The notes: generated by a model not told the origin, from the sequence alone. DNA of 64,000 bases from Bradyrhizobium sp. DOA9 (GCF_000617845.2 NZ_DF820425.1:2345725-2409724), one strand, 5' to 3'. Positions 27,386 through 36,446 are shown, counted from the stretch's first letter. Numbers and translations: made by a program.

Positions 27386-28174
27386 ATGGGTATTCTGTCA
27401 GGCAAGAACGCCGTCGTGACCGGATCGACCAGCGGCATCGGGCTCGCCTACGCGCGCGCCTTCGCCGCCGCCGGTGCCAACGTCGTCATCAACGGTTTCG
27501 GCGCGCCGGAGGACATCGAGAAGGAGCGCGCCAAGATCGAGTCCGATTTCGGCGTCAAGGCGGTCTACTCGCCCGCCGACATGACCAAGCCCGCCGAGAT
27601 CGCCGGCATGATCGCGCTCGGCGACAAGACGTTCGGCTCGGTCGATATTCTCGTCAACAATGCCGGCATCCAGTTCGTCTCGCCGATCGAGGAATTCCCG
27701 CCGGAGAAGTGGGACCAGATCATCGCGATCAACCTGTCCTCGGCCTTCCACGCCATCCGCGCCGCGGTGCCCGGCATGAAGAAGAAGGGCTGGGGCCGCA
27801 TCATCAACACGGCGTCGGCGCACTCGCTGGTGGCTTCGCCCTTCAAGTCGGCCTACGTCTCGGCCAAGCACGGCATCGCCGGCCTCACCAAGACCGTGGC
27901 GCTGGAAGTCGCGACCCACAAGATCACCTGCAACTGCATCAGCCCGGGCTACGTCTGGACTCCGCTGGTCGAGAAGCAGATCCCCGACACGATGAAGGCG
28001 CGCAATCTGACGCGCGAGCAGGTCATCAACGACGTTCTGCTCGATGCGCAGCCGACCAAGGAGTTCGTCACCTCCGAGCAGGTCGCTGCGCTCGCACTGT
28101 TCCTGTGCAGCGACGACGCCGCCCAGATCACCGGCACCAATCTCTCGATCGACGGCGGCTGGACCGCGGAGTAA
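27386..28174 (+). CDS. bdhA: 3-Hydroxybutyrate dehydrogenase (SDR)
   Basis: Interconverts 3-hydroxybutyrate and acetoacetate with NAD, in poly-3-hydroxybutyrate breakdown. The 262-residue SDR has the cofactor motif TGSTSGIGLAYA, NNAGIQ, a catalytic Ser in INTASAHS and YVSAKHG (Tyr-x3-Lys). The stretch HKITCNCISPGYVWTPLVEKQ is typical of BdhA. The ATG at 27386 has an AAGGAGTG site. It follows the patatin gene almost without a gap. Confidence 0.9.
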   Translation: MGILSGKNAVVTGSTSGIGLAYARAFAAAGANVVINGFGAPEDIEKERAKIESDFGVKAVYSPADMTKPAEIAGMIALGDKTFGSVDILVNNAGIQFVSPIEEFPPEKWDQIIAINLSSAFHAIRAAVPGMKKKGWGRIINTASAHSLVASPFKSAYVSAKHGIAGLTKTVALEVATHKITCNCISPGYVWTPLVEKQIPDTMKARNLTREQVINDVLLDAQPTKEFVTSEQVAALALFLCSDDAAQITGTNLSIDGGWTAE

Positions 28175-28185
28175 GAGGCGGTGCC

Positions 28186-28273
28186 GTAGGGTGGGCAAAG
28201 GCGCGCCAGCGCCGTGCCCACCATTTTCCGCGACCGAGAGAGACGGTGGGCACGCTCCGCTTTGCCCACCCTG
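28186..28273. repeat. Palindromic intergenic repeat (GTAGGGTGGGCAAAG type)
   Basis: Inverted arms GTAGGGTGGGCAAAGGCGC and GCTTTGCCCACCCTGC flank an inner GTGCCCACC/GGTGGGCAC pair. It separates the convergent bdhA and flippase genes and could form a long hairpin. The type is common in Bradyrhizobium intergenic DNA. Confidence 0.75.
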
Positions 28274-28285
28274 CGATTCCAATCA

Positions 28286-29644
28286 CTATTTCCCGAACGC
28301 CAGCACGTGCAGCCCCAGCCGCTGCCGCACGATCCAGAACAGCAGCACCGTCTCGAAGGTGAGCGAGATCGAGGTCGCAGCCGCCGCGCCGTGGCCGCCG
28401 TAGCGCGGCACCAGTGCGATGCAGAGCACGAGGTTCATCACGAAGGCTAGCGCGTAGGCCAGCGCGCAGACCTTCTGCTGGCCGAGCATGTTGAGCAGCC
28501 GCTCCACCGGGCCGATCGCGGCGCGCACCACGAGGCCGATCGCGGCCACGAACATGATGTCGTAGCCGATCACGAATTGCGGCCCGAACAGCCAGAGCAG
28601 CGGCTTGCCGAGCGCGAGCAGCACGATGGTTGCCGCCAGCGACGGCCAGAACGTCCAGGTGATGGCGTGCGCGACATAGGCCGACAGCCGTGCCTTGTCG
28701 CCGCTGGCATTGTATTCGGCGAAGCGGTGCGCCGTCGTCGCGGACATCGCGTAATGGATGAACGAGACCAGCGCCAGCGTCTTCACCACGGCGAAATAGA
28801 CGCCGACCTCGTCGGACGGGCGAAATTGCTGCAGCACCAGCACGTCGGTGTAGGACAAGAGCAGGTAGAAGCTCTCGACCAGCAGGATCGGCAGCGAGAC
28901 GGCGAGCCAGCCCTTGACGTCATAGGCCTTCGGCCCGGGTGTGATGTGATCGGCGAGCTTGCGGTTCAGCACCACCATCTGCCCGGCCATCGCGATCCAC
29001 ACCGCAGCCAGGCTCGCCACCATCGCGGCGACCGCGCCGAGATGGTAGCCGAGCAGGAAGGCGAGCGCCGTGATGCCGATGATCAGCGCCTGGCGGATGA
29101 TGAATTGCGGCATCAGGCCGAGCCGCATCCAGTCGTGCGTGCGCGCGATGCCGTCCTGGGTGTTGGCGACGACGAAGGCGGGCAGGGTCATGCAGCCGAT
29201 ATAGAGCGGCAGCACCTCGGCCGGATCGATCCAGGGCGACAGCAATGTGACGATGCCGGCAAGGCCGAGCGACACCAGCGTGGACACGGCGAAGGTCAGC
29301 CAGCGGCTGCCCGAGAGGAAGCCGCGCAGCAGCGCCTGCGCGCCGCTGGCGCGGTACTCCGGAATGATCTTTTGCGCGGAAGCCGAGATGCCGAAATCCA
29401 TCATGCTGCCGAGCAGCAGCACCCAGGTCCAGACATAGACGTAGATGCCGTAATCGGACGTGCCCATCCAGCGCGCCAGCAGCACCTGCGAGACATAAGC
29501 GAGACCGGCACTGACGACGCGGATGACGAAGATGGTGCCGGCGAGCCGCCGCGTCAGCGACGCCTCGCTCGATCCGCCCGCGAGCCTGGCGCGCAGCCGC
29601 GCGACCAGCCCGGCCGGTCCGGTCGTTGCGGGTGGTGCATCCAT
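28286..29644 (-). CDS. Polysaccharide flippase (Wzx/MATE-like, oligosaccharide flippase family)
   Basis: A membrane protein of about 452 residues with 12-14 predicted helices. It starts with a polar N-terminus, then GTIFVIRVVSAGLAYVSQVL and ARWMGTSDYGIYVYVWTW, the pattern of polysaccharide biosynthesis (PST/Wzx) exporters. It would flip lipid-linked sugars across the inner membrane. There are no glycosyltransferase genes nearby, so the substrate is unknown. An ATG at 29704 would add 20 residues; neither start has a good ribosome site. Confidence 0.85.
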   Translation of the reverse strand: MDAPPATTGPAGLVARLRARLAGGSSEASLTRRLAGTIFVIRVVSAGLAYVSQVLLARWMGTSDYGIYVYVWTWVLLLGSMMDFGISASAQKIIPEYRASGAQALLRGFLSGSRWLTFAVSTLVSLGLAGIVTLLSPWIDPAEVLPLYIGCMTLPAFVVANTQDGIARTHDWMRLGLMPQFIIRQALIIGITALAFLLGYHLGAVAAMVASLAAVWIAMAGQMVVLNRKLADHITPGPKAYDVKGWLAVSLPILLVESFYLLLSYTDVLVLQQFRPSDEVGVYFAVVKTLALVSFIHYAMSATTAHRFAEYNASGDKARLSAYVAHAITWTFWPSLAATIVLLALGKPLLWLFGPQFVIGYDIMFVAAIGLVVRAAIGPVERLLNMLGQQKVCALAYALAFVMNLVLCIALVPRYGGHGAAAATSISLTFETVLLFWIVRQRLGLHVLAFGK

Positions 29645-29780
29645 CACGGCCAATTCGAACAATCCCCAGCGACCTGCAGCAGCAGGTGAGGGATTAGCAA
29701 CCATTCGTTAAGATTCGGTTGGGCGGGGTGTCGTGACCACGCTCAGCTGGAGCTCAGCAACGCACGCGCGCCGTCCGACC

Positions 29781-30620
29781 TCACTCCAAATTCGTATTGA
29801 ACTCGTACGCCTTCTCCGGCCCGACCAGCGTGAGTTTCAGCGCGGCGCCCTCGGGCTTGGCGCCCGGCGGCAATCCGTCGAGCTCGAACGAGAAGCGCAC
29901 GACCCCCGGCGGGCCGTGCTGCACCGGCGCCGGAATCGGCAGCGCCCAATCGGGTGTCGGTCCTTCCACGAACAGATTGACGTTGCGGCTGTCAGGCGCC
30001 ACCACGTCGACCACCACGTTCTTGGGCCCGTCACGCTTGACGTCGCGAATGGTGAGCGGATTGGGATCGCCGATATTTGCAGGCTTCGGCACGGTGTCGA
30101 GCGCGGCACGCAAGTTCGCATCCTCGGTCGAGGCGACGCTGTTGAAGCCGAGCTCGGCGCTGGCCTCCACGGGAATGCAGAGCTTCTCGCACACCGCGTA
30201 GTTGATCTCCGCGCGCAAGGTCACCGGCTTGTCCGCGGCCTTGGGGACGATACGCAGGGGAAGCACGATCTGGTCGCGATAGCCGATCGAATGGCCGCCG
30301 GCACCGTCGTCGAATTTCAGGGGGGCCGGCCACATCACCGTCACCGCTTCGACATTGTCGGACTTGGAGAAGTCGAACCGGGGTGGAACGCCGGAATCGC
30401 CGGGCGATCGCCAGTAGGTCTTCCAGCCGGGCTGCAGCTGGAAGGCAATACCGCCGAGCAGAACCGCGCCGCTGCGCGATCCCGCCAGCAGCCGCACCGC
30501 GGAATGTCCATCGCGCTGCCACGGCGATGCGTCATCGGCATGGGCCGCGATGGAGAGCGACGACGCGAGCAGGGTTGTCGCGACGCCAATCGCCGCACGC
30601 AGGGGAACAATGCTGGACAT
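29781..30620 (-). CDS. DsbD-alpha-like (thiol:disulfide interchange) periplasmic protein
   Basis: A 279-residue exported protein. After a signal peptide (ending near AAHADD, about 29) comes a domain like the N-terminal periplasmic domain of DsbD: GIAFQLQPGWKTYWRSPGDSG, DQIVLPLRI, and the redox pair in YAVCEKLCIPVEA (C-x3-C, about 145-149). The membrane and thioredoxin parts of DsbD are absent, so it is a stand-alone single-domain form. It probably passes electrons or helps cytochrome or thiol maturation outside the membrane; partner unknown. Confidence 0.8.
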   Translation of the reverse strand: MSSIVPLRAAIGVATTLLASSLSIAAHADDASPWQRDGHSAVRLLAGSRSGAVLLGGIAFQLQPGWKTYWRSPGDSGVPPRFDFSKSDNVEAVTVMWPAPLKFDDGAGGHSIGYRDQIVLPLRIVPKAADKPVTLRAEINYAVCEKLCIPVEASAELGFNSVASTEDANLRAALDTVPKPANIGDPNPLTIRDVKRDGPKNVVVDVVAPDSRNVNLFVEGPTPDWALPIPAPVQHGPPGVVRFSFELDGLPPGAKPEGAALKLTLVGPEKAYEFNTNLE

Positions 30621-30762
30621 GGCACGTCTTTACAGGGTCGCCCAGGGCCAAACCATTGAATTGCTTGTGATGGATGCACTCGAATCAAGCCGCCGCAAGC
30701 CTTGATTTGACAGCCGCCCGGCCCGACATCAGGATAGGAATTCAAACCGGAGTGCTTGAGCG

Positions 30763-31407
30763 ATGGCTCCCACAGGCAAGAGGACGGGCGAAAGCACCCG
30801 CAGCTCGGGCGCCGCGCCGCCCAGTTCGGGCGGCTATCTCGACGGCCGGCTCCTGATCGCAATGCCCGTGATGGGCGATTCCCGCTTCGAGCGCTCGGTG
30901 ATCTATCTCTGCGCCCATTCGGCGGAAGGTGCGATGGGCATCATCGTGAACCACCCCGCCGGCAGCATCGACTTCCCCGAGCTGTTGCAGCAACTCGGCA
31001 TCATCAAGAAGGGCGAGCACATCAAGCTGCCGGAGAACGCCGAAAGCATGAAGGTGCTGCGGGGCGGGCCGGTCGACACCGGGCGCGGCTTCGTGCTGCA
31101 TTCCAGCGACTTCTACATCGAGAACGCGACGCTGCGGATCGATGACGGCGTCTGCCTGACCGCGACCGTCGACATCCTGCGCGCGATCGCCAACGGCTCC
31201 GGCCCCAAGCACGCCATCCTCGCGCTCGGCTATGCCGGCTGGGCGCCGGGCCAGCTCGAGACCGAGATCCAGAGCAACGGCTGGCTGCATTGCGACGCGG
31301 ATGCGGATCTGATCTTCGGCGACGACGTCGACGACAAGTACAACCGCGCCTTGCAGAAGATCGGCATCGACCCCGGCATGCTCTCGAACGAGGCCGGGCA
31401 CGCGTAG
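30763..31407 (+). CDS. YqgE/AlgH family protein
   Basis: A 214-residue protein of the YqgE/AlgH (DUF179) family. Family stretches include [59 protein letters not shown] and [16 protein letters not shown]. The first 25 residues are Ser/Gly-rich and non-conserved. Its molecular role is unknown; in Pseudomonas it has been tied to alginate gene control, but that is not clearly general. It is divergent from the DsbD-like gene. Confidence 0.93.
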   Translation: MAPTGKRTGESTRSSGAAPPSSGGYLDGRLLIAMPVMGDSRFERSVIYLCAHSAEGAMGIIVNHPAGSIDFPELLQQLGIIKKGEHIKLPENAESMKVLRGGPVDTGRGFVLHSSDFYIENATLRIDDGVCLTATVDILRAIANGSGPKHAILALGYAGWAPGQLETEIQSNGWLHCDADADLIFGDDVDDKYNRALQKIGIDPGMLSNEAGHA

Positions 31408-31438
31408 CTGGCGGAGTGCTTGGTACAGCTCTCCCAAT

Positions 31439-31524
31439 CGTCATTGCGGGCGAAGCGAAGCAATCCAGAATTTTTCCACGGAGGCAGTCTGGATTGCTTC
31501 GTCGCTTCGCCCCTCGCAACGACG
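31439..31524. repeat. CGTCATTGCGAG-type palindromic repeat, copy 1
   Basis: An 86-base palindrome: CGAAGCGAAGCAATCCAGA on the left, TCTGGATTGCTTCGTCGC on the right, with CGTCATTGC and GCAACGACG ends. Copies at 39086-39208 and 46640-46727 share the arms. Confidence 0.85.
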
Positions 31525-31530
31525 ACAGGG

Positions 31531-32418
31531 CTACTCCGCCGCCTGCTGCTGCACCGTCGGCTCCGTGCCCGCCACCGTCGCGCGGCGCATGTCGCGGGGC
31601 TGCGACTGGTCGTAGCGGCGGACGCGGTGCATGGTCTGGCGGTTGTCCCACATCACGAGGTCATGCAGCTTCCATTTGTGCACGTAGACGAACTCGGGCT
31701 GCGTGGCGTGCTCGTTCAGATCGCGCAGCAACAGCCGCCCCTCGGGCACGCTCATGCCGACGACCTTGCCGGCATGCGATGACAGATACAGCGATTTGCG
31801 GCGATGCACGGGGTGGGTGCGCACCAGACGCTGCAGCACCGGCTTGAACATCTCCTTCTCGTCGTCGGTGTATTCGGTGAAGCCGAGCGATCCCCGCGAA
31901 TACATCAGCGAGTGCTCGCAGACGAGATCCTCGATCTCCGCCTTGGTCTCGTCGTCGAGCGCGTCATAGGCCGCGCGCATGTCGGCGAATTCGGTGTTGC
32001 CGCCCTTCGGGTTCACCACGCGCGCCGACAGCAGCGAGAACTTTGCGGGGATGGGACGGAACGAGCTGTCCGAGTGCCACAGGCAATTGCCGAGGTTGAA
32101 CAGATTGGCGCGGCTGTCCTTCGGCAGCGGCTTGCCGTCCTTGCCGAGGTTGGAGACGTCGTTCAGGCCCGAGGTGAGGCGGTGTTCATCCGCCTTGGTG
32201 ATGTTGCCGCCGCGCGCCTCCTCGCGCTGGCCGAAATTCAGCGCGAAGGCCATCTGCTGCTCGTCGGTGATGTCCTGGTCGTGGAAGACGAGCACCGCGT
32301 ACTTGTCCATGGCGGCCTCGATCTCGCGCGCCTCGTCCGGCGTGAGAGGCTTGCGCAGATCGAGGCCGGAGACCTCGCCGACGAAATGTTTCTGAAGCTG
32401 CCGGATGGCGATGGTCAT
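31531..32418 (-). CDS. TauD/TfdA family Fe(II)/2-oxoglutarate dioxygenase
   Basis: A 295-residue non-heme iron oxygenase of the taurine/2,4-D dioxygenase type. The metal site is visible as WHSDSSF (H-x-D, about 108-110) with the distal His in NRQTMHRVRRY, and the 2-oxoglutarate Arg in RDMRRATV. The ATG at 32418 has a GGGAGAA site. Substrate cannot be told: taurine, sulfonates or aryloxyalkanoates are all possible. Because the gene neighbours two SDRs, an alpha-keto-acid-coupled catabolic step is plausible. Confidence 0.88.
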   Translation of the reverse strand: MTIAIRQLQKHFVGEVSGLDLRKPLTPDEAREIEAAMDKYAVLVFHDQDITDEQQMAFALNFGQREEARGGNITKADEHRLTSGLNDVSNLGKDGKPLPKDSRANLFNLGNCLWHSDSSFRPIPAKFSLLSARVVNPKGGNTEFADMRAAYDALDDETKAEIEDLVCEHSLMYSRGSLGFTEYTDDEKEMFKPVLQRLVRTHPVHRRKSLYLSSHAGKVVGMSVPEGRLLLRDLNEHATQPEFVYVHKWKLHDLVMWDNRQTMHRVRRYDQSQPRDMRRATVAGTEPTVQQQAAE

Positions 32419-32516
32419 GGTGTTTTCTCCCGCATGTGCGAGCGGTTTCCCCGCTCTGTTTGTGCAAAAAAATGACTCCCGCATCCGGCGATGTCAACGC
32501 GCCGCGCGCATGGCTC

Positions 32517-33296
32517 TCACGCGTTCCGCGCCATCAGTCCGCCGTCGACCGGGATCACCGCGCCGGTGAGGAAGGACGCGGCGGGCAGGCACAGGCTCAA
32601 TGTCATATGCGCGACCTCTTCAGGGTCGCCGTAGCGGCCGAGTGCGGTGCGGCGCTTGGCGTAGATGGTCTTGTGCTCCTCGGAGATGCGGTCGGTGATG
32701 GCCGTGCGGATCGGCCCCGGGCAGATGCAGTTGACGGTGATGCCCTCGCGGCCGAGCTCCACCGCCAGCGAGCGGGTGAGGCTGGCAACGCCACCCTTCG
32801 CGGCCGAATAGGGGCTGTGCAATGCGGTGGCACCGAGCGCCTCGGTCGAGGCGATGTTGACGATGCGCGGGCTCTTCGACTTGCGCAAGTGCGGGAGCGC
32901 GGCACGGATGATGCGTGGATGCGCCGTCAGCATCACGGCGATGCCCTTCGTCCAGGCCTCCTCATAGGCCTCGTCGTCGATCGCGACACGCACGGAGATG
33001 CCGGCATTGTTGACGACGATGTCGAGGGCGCCGAAATGCGCGGCGACATCGCCGACCACGCGCTTGATCTCGCCGCCATCGGCGACGTCGAGCTTCCACG
33101 CTCTTGCCGCGCCGCCGCGCGCCGCAATCTCCCTGGCGACGTCATGCGAGCCATGCTCGTCGAAATCGGTGACGGCGACGTTCGCACCTTCGTTGGCGAA
33201 CACGCGTGCGGTGGCGCGCCACATGCCGCTGGCCGCGCCGGTGACGAGCACGGTGAGGCCCTTCACGGACCGGCTGAGCTCCCTGACGTCGGACAT
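32517..33296 (-). CDS. SDR family oxidoreductase with altered cofactor motif
   Basis: A 259-residue short-chain dehydrogenase. It keeps NNAGISVRV, a Ser in NIASTEAL, YSAAKGG (Tyr-x3-Lys) and INCICPGPIRT-like (VNCICPGPIRTAI) residues. The glycine-rich cofactor motif reads TGAASGMWRATA, where the family has TGxxxGxG: the last Gly is Trp (codon TGG). A GGG-to-TGG change would explain it; activity may be reduced. It precedes the TauD-like gene by 98 bp on the same strand, and is divergent from a second SDR. Confidence 0.88.
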   Translation of the reverse strand: MSDVRELSRSVKGLTVLVTGAASGMWRATARVFANEGANVAVTDFDEHGSHDVAREIAARGGAARAWKLDVADGGEIKRVVGDVAAHFGALDIVVNNAGISVRVAIDDEAYEEAWTKGIAVMLTAHPRIIRAALPHLRKSKSPRIVNIASTEALGATALHSPYSAAKGGVASLTRSLAVELGREGITVNCICPGPIRTAITDRISEEHKTIYAKRRTALGRYGDPEEVAHMTLSLCLPAASFLTGAVIPVDGGLMARNA

Positions 33297-33396
33297 GCTG
33301 TTTCCTCGCGTTGCGCTGGCTCTTGTTGTGATTGACAAGGCTGGCATCGATCCGCAGACAGGTCAAACAAGCAGGCAACAACAGGGGAGGCCGACA

Positions 33397-34134
33397 ATGG
33401 CAAGCGAGCTCGATTTCTCAGGCAAGCAGGTGCTGGTGGTCGGCGGTTCCAGCGGCATCGGCAACGGCATCGCGCAGGCCTTTCGCGCCAAGGGCGCAGC
33501 CGTTGCGGTTTGCGGCACGCGTGCTCGCGCAGCGGAATATTCAGCCGACGAAGGCTCCGATCTCGAAGGTCTTGCCTACGCGCAGCTCGACGTCGGCAAT
33601 CCCGGCGCGATCGAAGCATTCAAGCCGTTGTTCGATCGTCTCGACATCCTGGTGCTCGCGCAGGGCGCGGTGCTGTATCGTCGCGGCGAATTCGAGATGG
33701 CGGGTTTCCGCAAGGTCGTCGAGGTCAACCTGATGAGCCTGATGGCCTGCGCGACGCGGTTTCATTCCATGCTGCGGGACGCGAAGGGCGCGCTGATCAT
33801 CGTCTCCTCGACCGCGGCCTATCATTCCACCATGGGCAATCCTGCCTACAATGCGTCCAAGACCGGCGCCGTCGGATTGACGCGGACGCTGGGCGAGGCC
33901 TGGGCCGAGGACGGCATCCGCGTCAACGGCATCGCGCCCGGGCTCGTCGACACCAAGATGACGAAGGTGACGACCGACAATCCGAAGCGGCTGGAAGGCG
34001 CGCTCGCGCGCATCCCGCTGCGGCGGTTGGGCACGCCAGCCGACATGGCGGGCGCGGCGTTGTTCCTCGCTTCCCCGCTGTCGTCCTACATCATCGGCCA
34101 GACGCTGGTCGTCGATGGCGGTCTCATTCTGTAG
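33397..34134 (+). CDS. SDR family oxidoreductase
   Basis: A 245-residue short-chain dehydrogenase with an intact cofactor motif (VVGGSSGIGNGIAQAF), LAQGAV in place of NNAG, a Ser-rich IIVSSTAAYHS, YNASKTG (Tyr-x3-Lys), and VDGGLIL at the end. The ATG at 33397 has an excellent AGGGGAGG site. It is divergent from the other SDR by about 100 bp, a layout often seen in small catabolic clusters. Substrate unknown. Confidence 0.9.
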   Translation: MASELDFSGKQVLVVGGSSGIGNGIAQAFRAKGAAVAVCGTRARAAEYSADEGSDLEGLAYAQLDVGNPGAIEAFKPLFDRLDILVLAQGAVLYRRGEFEMAGFRKVVEVNLMSLMACATRFHSMLRDAKGALIIVSSTAAYHSTMGNPAYNASKTGAVGLTRTLGEAWAEDGIRVNGIAPGLVDTKMTKVTTDNPKRLEGALARIPLRRLGTPADMAGAALFLASPLSSYIIGQTLVVDGGLIL

Positions 34135-34144
34135 GCGAGGCCAA

Positions 34145-34169
34145 GGAACCGCGCTGCGTCTGATCGGTT
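34145..34169 (+). promoter_or_regulatory. Near-consensus EcfG-type promoter
   Basis: GGAAC, 16 bases, GGTT: one mismatch, with the -10 element about 30 bp upstream of the CsbD/DUF883-like gene at 34199. Confidence 0.5.
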
Positions 34170-34198
34170 ACTTCGGCTGACCACCGAGGAGGATCATC

Positions 34199-34573
34199 AT
34201 GGACACGGATCGGATTGTTGGATCGGCGAAGGAATATGCTGGGCGCGCGGAAAGCGCGATCGGAGACGTCGCAGGCGACGCCAAGACGCAGGCATCGGGC
34301 AAGGCGCGGGAAGCTGCGGGCACGGTGCAGAATCTCTACGGCCAGGCCAAGGATGCCGTGCGCGATGCTACCGACACTGCCGCGGGCTATGCCAAGGAGG
34401 CCTATGAGAACAGTGGCGAGACTTTCCGCGACGGCTCGAAGGCCATTGCGCAGAAGGTGCAGGATAACCCCCTCGGCGCGCTGCTGGTTGCCGGGGGCAT
34501 CGGCTTCGCGCTGGCGCTGCTGATGTCGCGTCCCGCTCGCCGCCCGCCGTCACGCTGGCGCTATTACGGCTGA
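34199..34573 (+). CDS. CsbD-like / DUF883-like membrane-anchored stress protein
   Basis: A 124-residue protein that begins like CsbD (MDTDRIVGSAKEYAGRAESA, then Ala/Lys/Asp-rich repeats), continues as an amphipathic helical stretch and ends like DUF883/ElaB with DNPLGALLVAGGIGFALALLMS and a basic tail RPARRPPSRW. The two parts are related in style to the separate CsbD and DUF883 genes at 7-11 kb. It has a GAGGAGGA site and a near-consensus EcfG promoter. A stress-related envelope role is likely; no biochemical function is known. Confidence 0.8.
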   Translation: MDTDRIVGSAKEYAGRAESAIGDVAGDAKTQASGKAREAAGTVQNLYGQAKDAVRDATDTAAGYAKEAYENSGETFRDGSKAIAQKVQDNPLGALLVAGGIGFALALLMSRPARRPPSRWRYYG

Positions 34574-34594
34574 TTGAATCTACGTATTGCTCTG

Positions 34595-34720
34595 GTGCCC
34601 CGGACGCGCTGCAGCGCCAAAGCGCTGCGGCGCAGAGCCGGGGCCCATTCTTTTGAAGTCGATGCTGGGTCCCGGCTCTGCGTCGCATCACCAAGAGGTG
34701 CTGCGCCGCGTCCGGGACAC
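34595..34720. repeat. CCGGACGCGCTGCAGC-type palindromic repeat, copy 1
   Basis: Inverted arms GCCCCGGACGCGCTGCAGCG and CTGCGCCGCGTCCGGGACAC flank GCAGAGCCGGGGCCCA and TGGGTCCCGGCTCTGC blocks. Related copies lie at 45530-45596 (half) and 51010-51128. Confidence 0.8.
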
Positions 34721-34742
34721 GAACTTCAACTTGTCTGACAGC

Positions 34743-36446
34743 TTACCGGAGCACTTCCGCCGACCGTCCGACATTGCCCGGCGGGCGCGGGATCGCGGGG
34801 GGCGGATTCGGGTTGCGCGGTCCGGGCGCCGGCGCCAGCTGGCGCGGGGCCGGCGGGGGCTGCGGCGAGCCGAAGCCGAAGAAATCCCTGAACGACGGCG
34901 TTGCCTGGGCCGGCAGTTGCGGGGCGACCGGCGGCTTCTTCGGCGCGAGCTTTGGCGCGATCGCGGCGGCCGCGCCCGGTGCGCCCTGAGCCGCGCCGCC
35001 GTCCGGCGTCGTTGCCGCCATCGGCGTATCGCCCTTGGCCTGCTCGCGGCCGACTTCCCGGCGCGGCCAGGCATAATCGTCGGCACGGCCGGCCGGAGCT
35101 GCCAGCGGCTCACCCTTCACCATGGTCCTGGCGGCGAGCGCATCGACGGCGGCGGGACGCGTACCTGGACCGCCCAGCAATTGATCGGTCGAGATCGAGG
35201 CTGCAACCAGCGGCACGATCGGCCCGGCCAGCGGCCGCGGTGCGGGCTTGCCCGGCTCGGCGCTGGTGTCGGGCGTCGCGGGCTCGCTCGGCAGCGCGAT
35301 CGGACCGGAGCGTCCGGCAAGCAGGCGCGTGATCTCACGCTCGACATAGTGCGCGAGTTTTCGCGCGCCCGGCTTTGTGAAGTAGACGCCGTCGGAGCTG
35401 CGGAGCTGGCGGATCTGGCCTTCGAAGTCGGGGCCCTTCTGCAGGAAGCGGCCGGCTTCGTCGACGAAGCCGTCCCACACGTCGACATAGGTGATGCCGG
35501 CCTTGGCCGCGCCCTCACGGTAGAGCGAATCCAGGAACAGCGTGTCCGCGGTGCCTTTCGGTCCACGAACTGCGGGCAGGCCGACCCAGAGCACCGGCAC
35601 GCCCTTGGCCTTGAGCACGCCCGCGAGCTCCTCGATCTTCTTGCCGTAGAGCTCGACCCAGCGCTCGTCGCGGAATTCGTAGAGGCCGTTGGGGTTGCGC
35701 GCGGTCTTTTCGGGCGCGGCCGCCGGCGTGTCGGCATTGTCGGCGTCGTCCTGCGGCAGGTCGGCATCGGCAGGCTTATCGTCCGGCTTGGCGGCGCTGT
35801 CGGGCTTGGCGTCACCGGGCTTCGCCGGTGGCTTGGCGCGCGCGCCCTTGTCGTTCTTCTTGTCCTTGTCCTTCTCCGCGGCCGCCTTGTCGGGTTTGTC
35901 GGCGGCCGGCTCGCGGATCGCGACGCGGTCGTTGAGGCCGAGCATGACGACGATCACGTCGGGCTTTTCGGTCTCGAGAATGCCCTTCGCCGCCGCGGCC
36001 CAATCCGCGGGTTCGCCCTTGGGCTGGTACTTGATCAGGCCGGACGTGGTCCTGTGCTTGCGGATCACGCCCATATCGGGCTGCTCGGCGTAGGCGTCTT
36101 CGAGGCCATAGGCGAGCCAGTCGGCCATGGCATCGCCGATCACCAGCACGTTCTTCTCGGGAATGGTGTCGCGCTTGGCCGGCGCCGGCGCGCGCGAAAA
36201 ATCCTGGCGGGGCGCCTGCGGCGGTTGCTGCTGGAACGGTTGGAAGAAATCGCCGCCGAACCATCCGCCACCTCCGCCGCCCCGTGGTGGTGGGGCCGAA
36301 CGCTGCGGCGGGCCGCCGAAGCCGGGGAAGTTGAAGAACTGCGCCGAAGCGGGGGCCGCTACCGACACCAGGATCGCAAGCGCCGTCCCCAGCGCGATCA
36401 ACGGGCCGGTCTCGGTCAGCGCCTTGAACAGGGACTTCTTCGACAT
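34743..36446 (-). CDS. SGNH/GDSL hydrolase-like protein (DUF459)
   Basis: A 567-residue exported protein. A signal peptide (ending near APASAQF, about 35), a Pro/Gly-rich stretch, then a DUF459/SGNH domain (about 95-380): VLVIGDAMADWLAYGL is the block-I region, VVMLGLNDRVAIR the Asn block. The C-terminal 170 residues are Pro/Ala-rich and probably disordered. A 65-residue low-complexity Lys/Asp/Ala-rich insert splits the domain near 185-250. Function may be hydrolysis or modification of envelope glycans, as for other SGNH proteins. ATG 36446 fits the signal peptide. Confidence 0.8.
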   Translation of the reverse strand: MSKKSLFKALTETGPLIALGTALAILVSVAAPASAQFFNFPGFGGPPQRSAPPPRGGGGGGWFGGDFFQPFQQQPPQAPRQDFSRAPAPAKRDTIPEKNVLVIGDAMADWLAYGLEDAYAEQPDMGVIRKHRTTSGLIKYQPKGEPADWAAAAKGILETEKPDVIVVMLGLNDRVAIREPAADKPDKAAAEKDKDKKNDKGARAKPPAKPGDAKPDSAAKPDDKPADADLPQDDADNADTPAAAPEKTARNPNGLYEFRDERWVELYGKKIEELAGVLKAKGVPVLWVGLPAVRGPKGTADTLFLDSLYREGAAKAGITYVDVWDGFVDEAGRFLQKGPDFEGQIRQLRSSDGVYFTKPGARKLAHYVEREITRLLAGRSGPIALPSEPATPDTSAEPGKPAPRPLAGPIVPLVAASISTDQLLGGPGTRPAAVDALAARTMVKGEPLAAPAGRADDYAWPRREVGREQAKGDTPMAATTPDGGAAQGAPGAAAAIAPKLAPKKPPVAPQLPAQATPSFRDFFGFGSPQPPPAPRQLAPAPGPRNPNPPPAIPRPPGNVGRSAEVLR

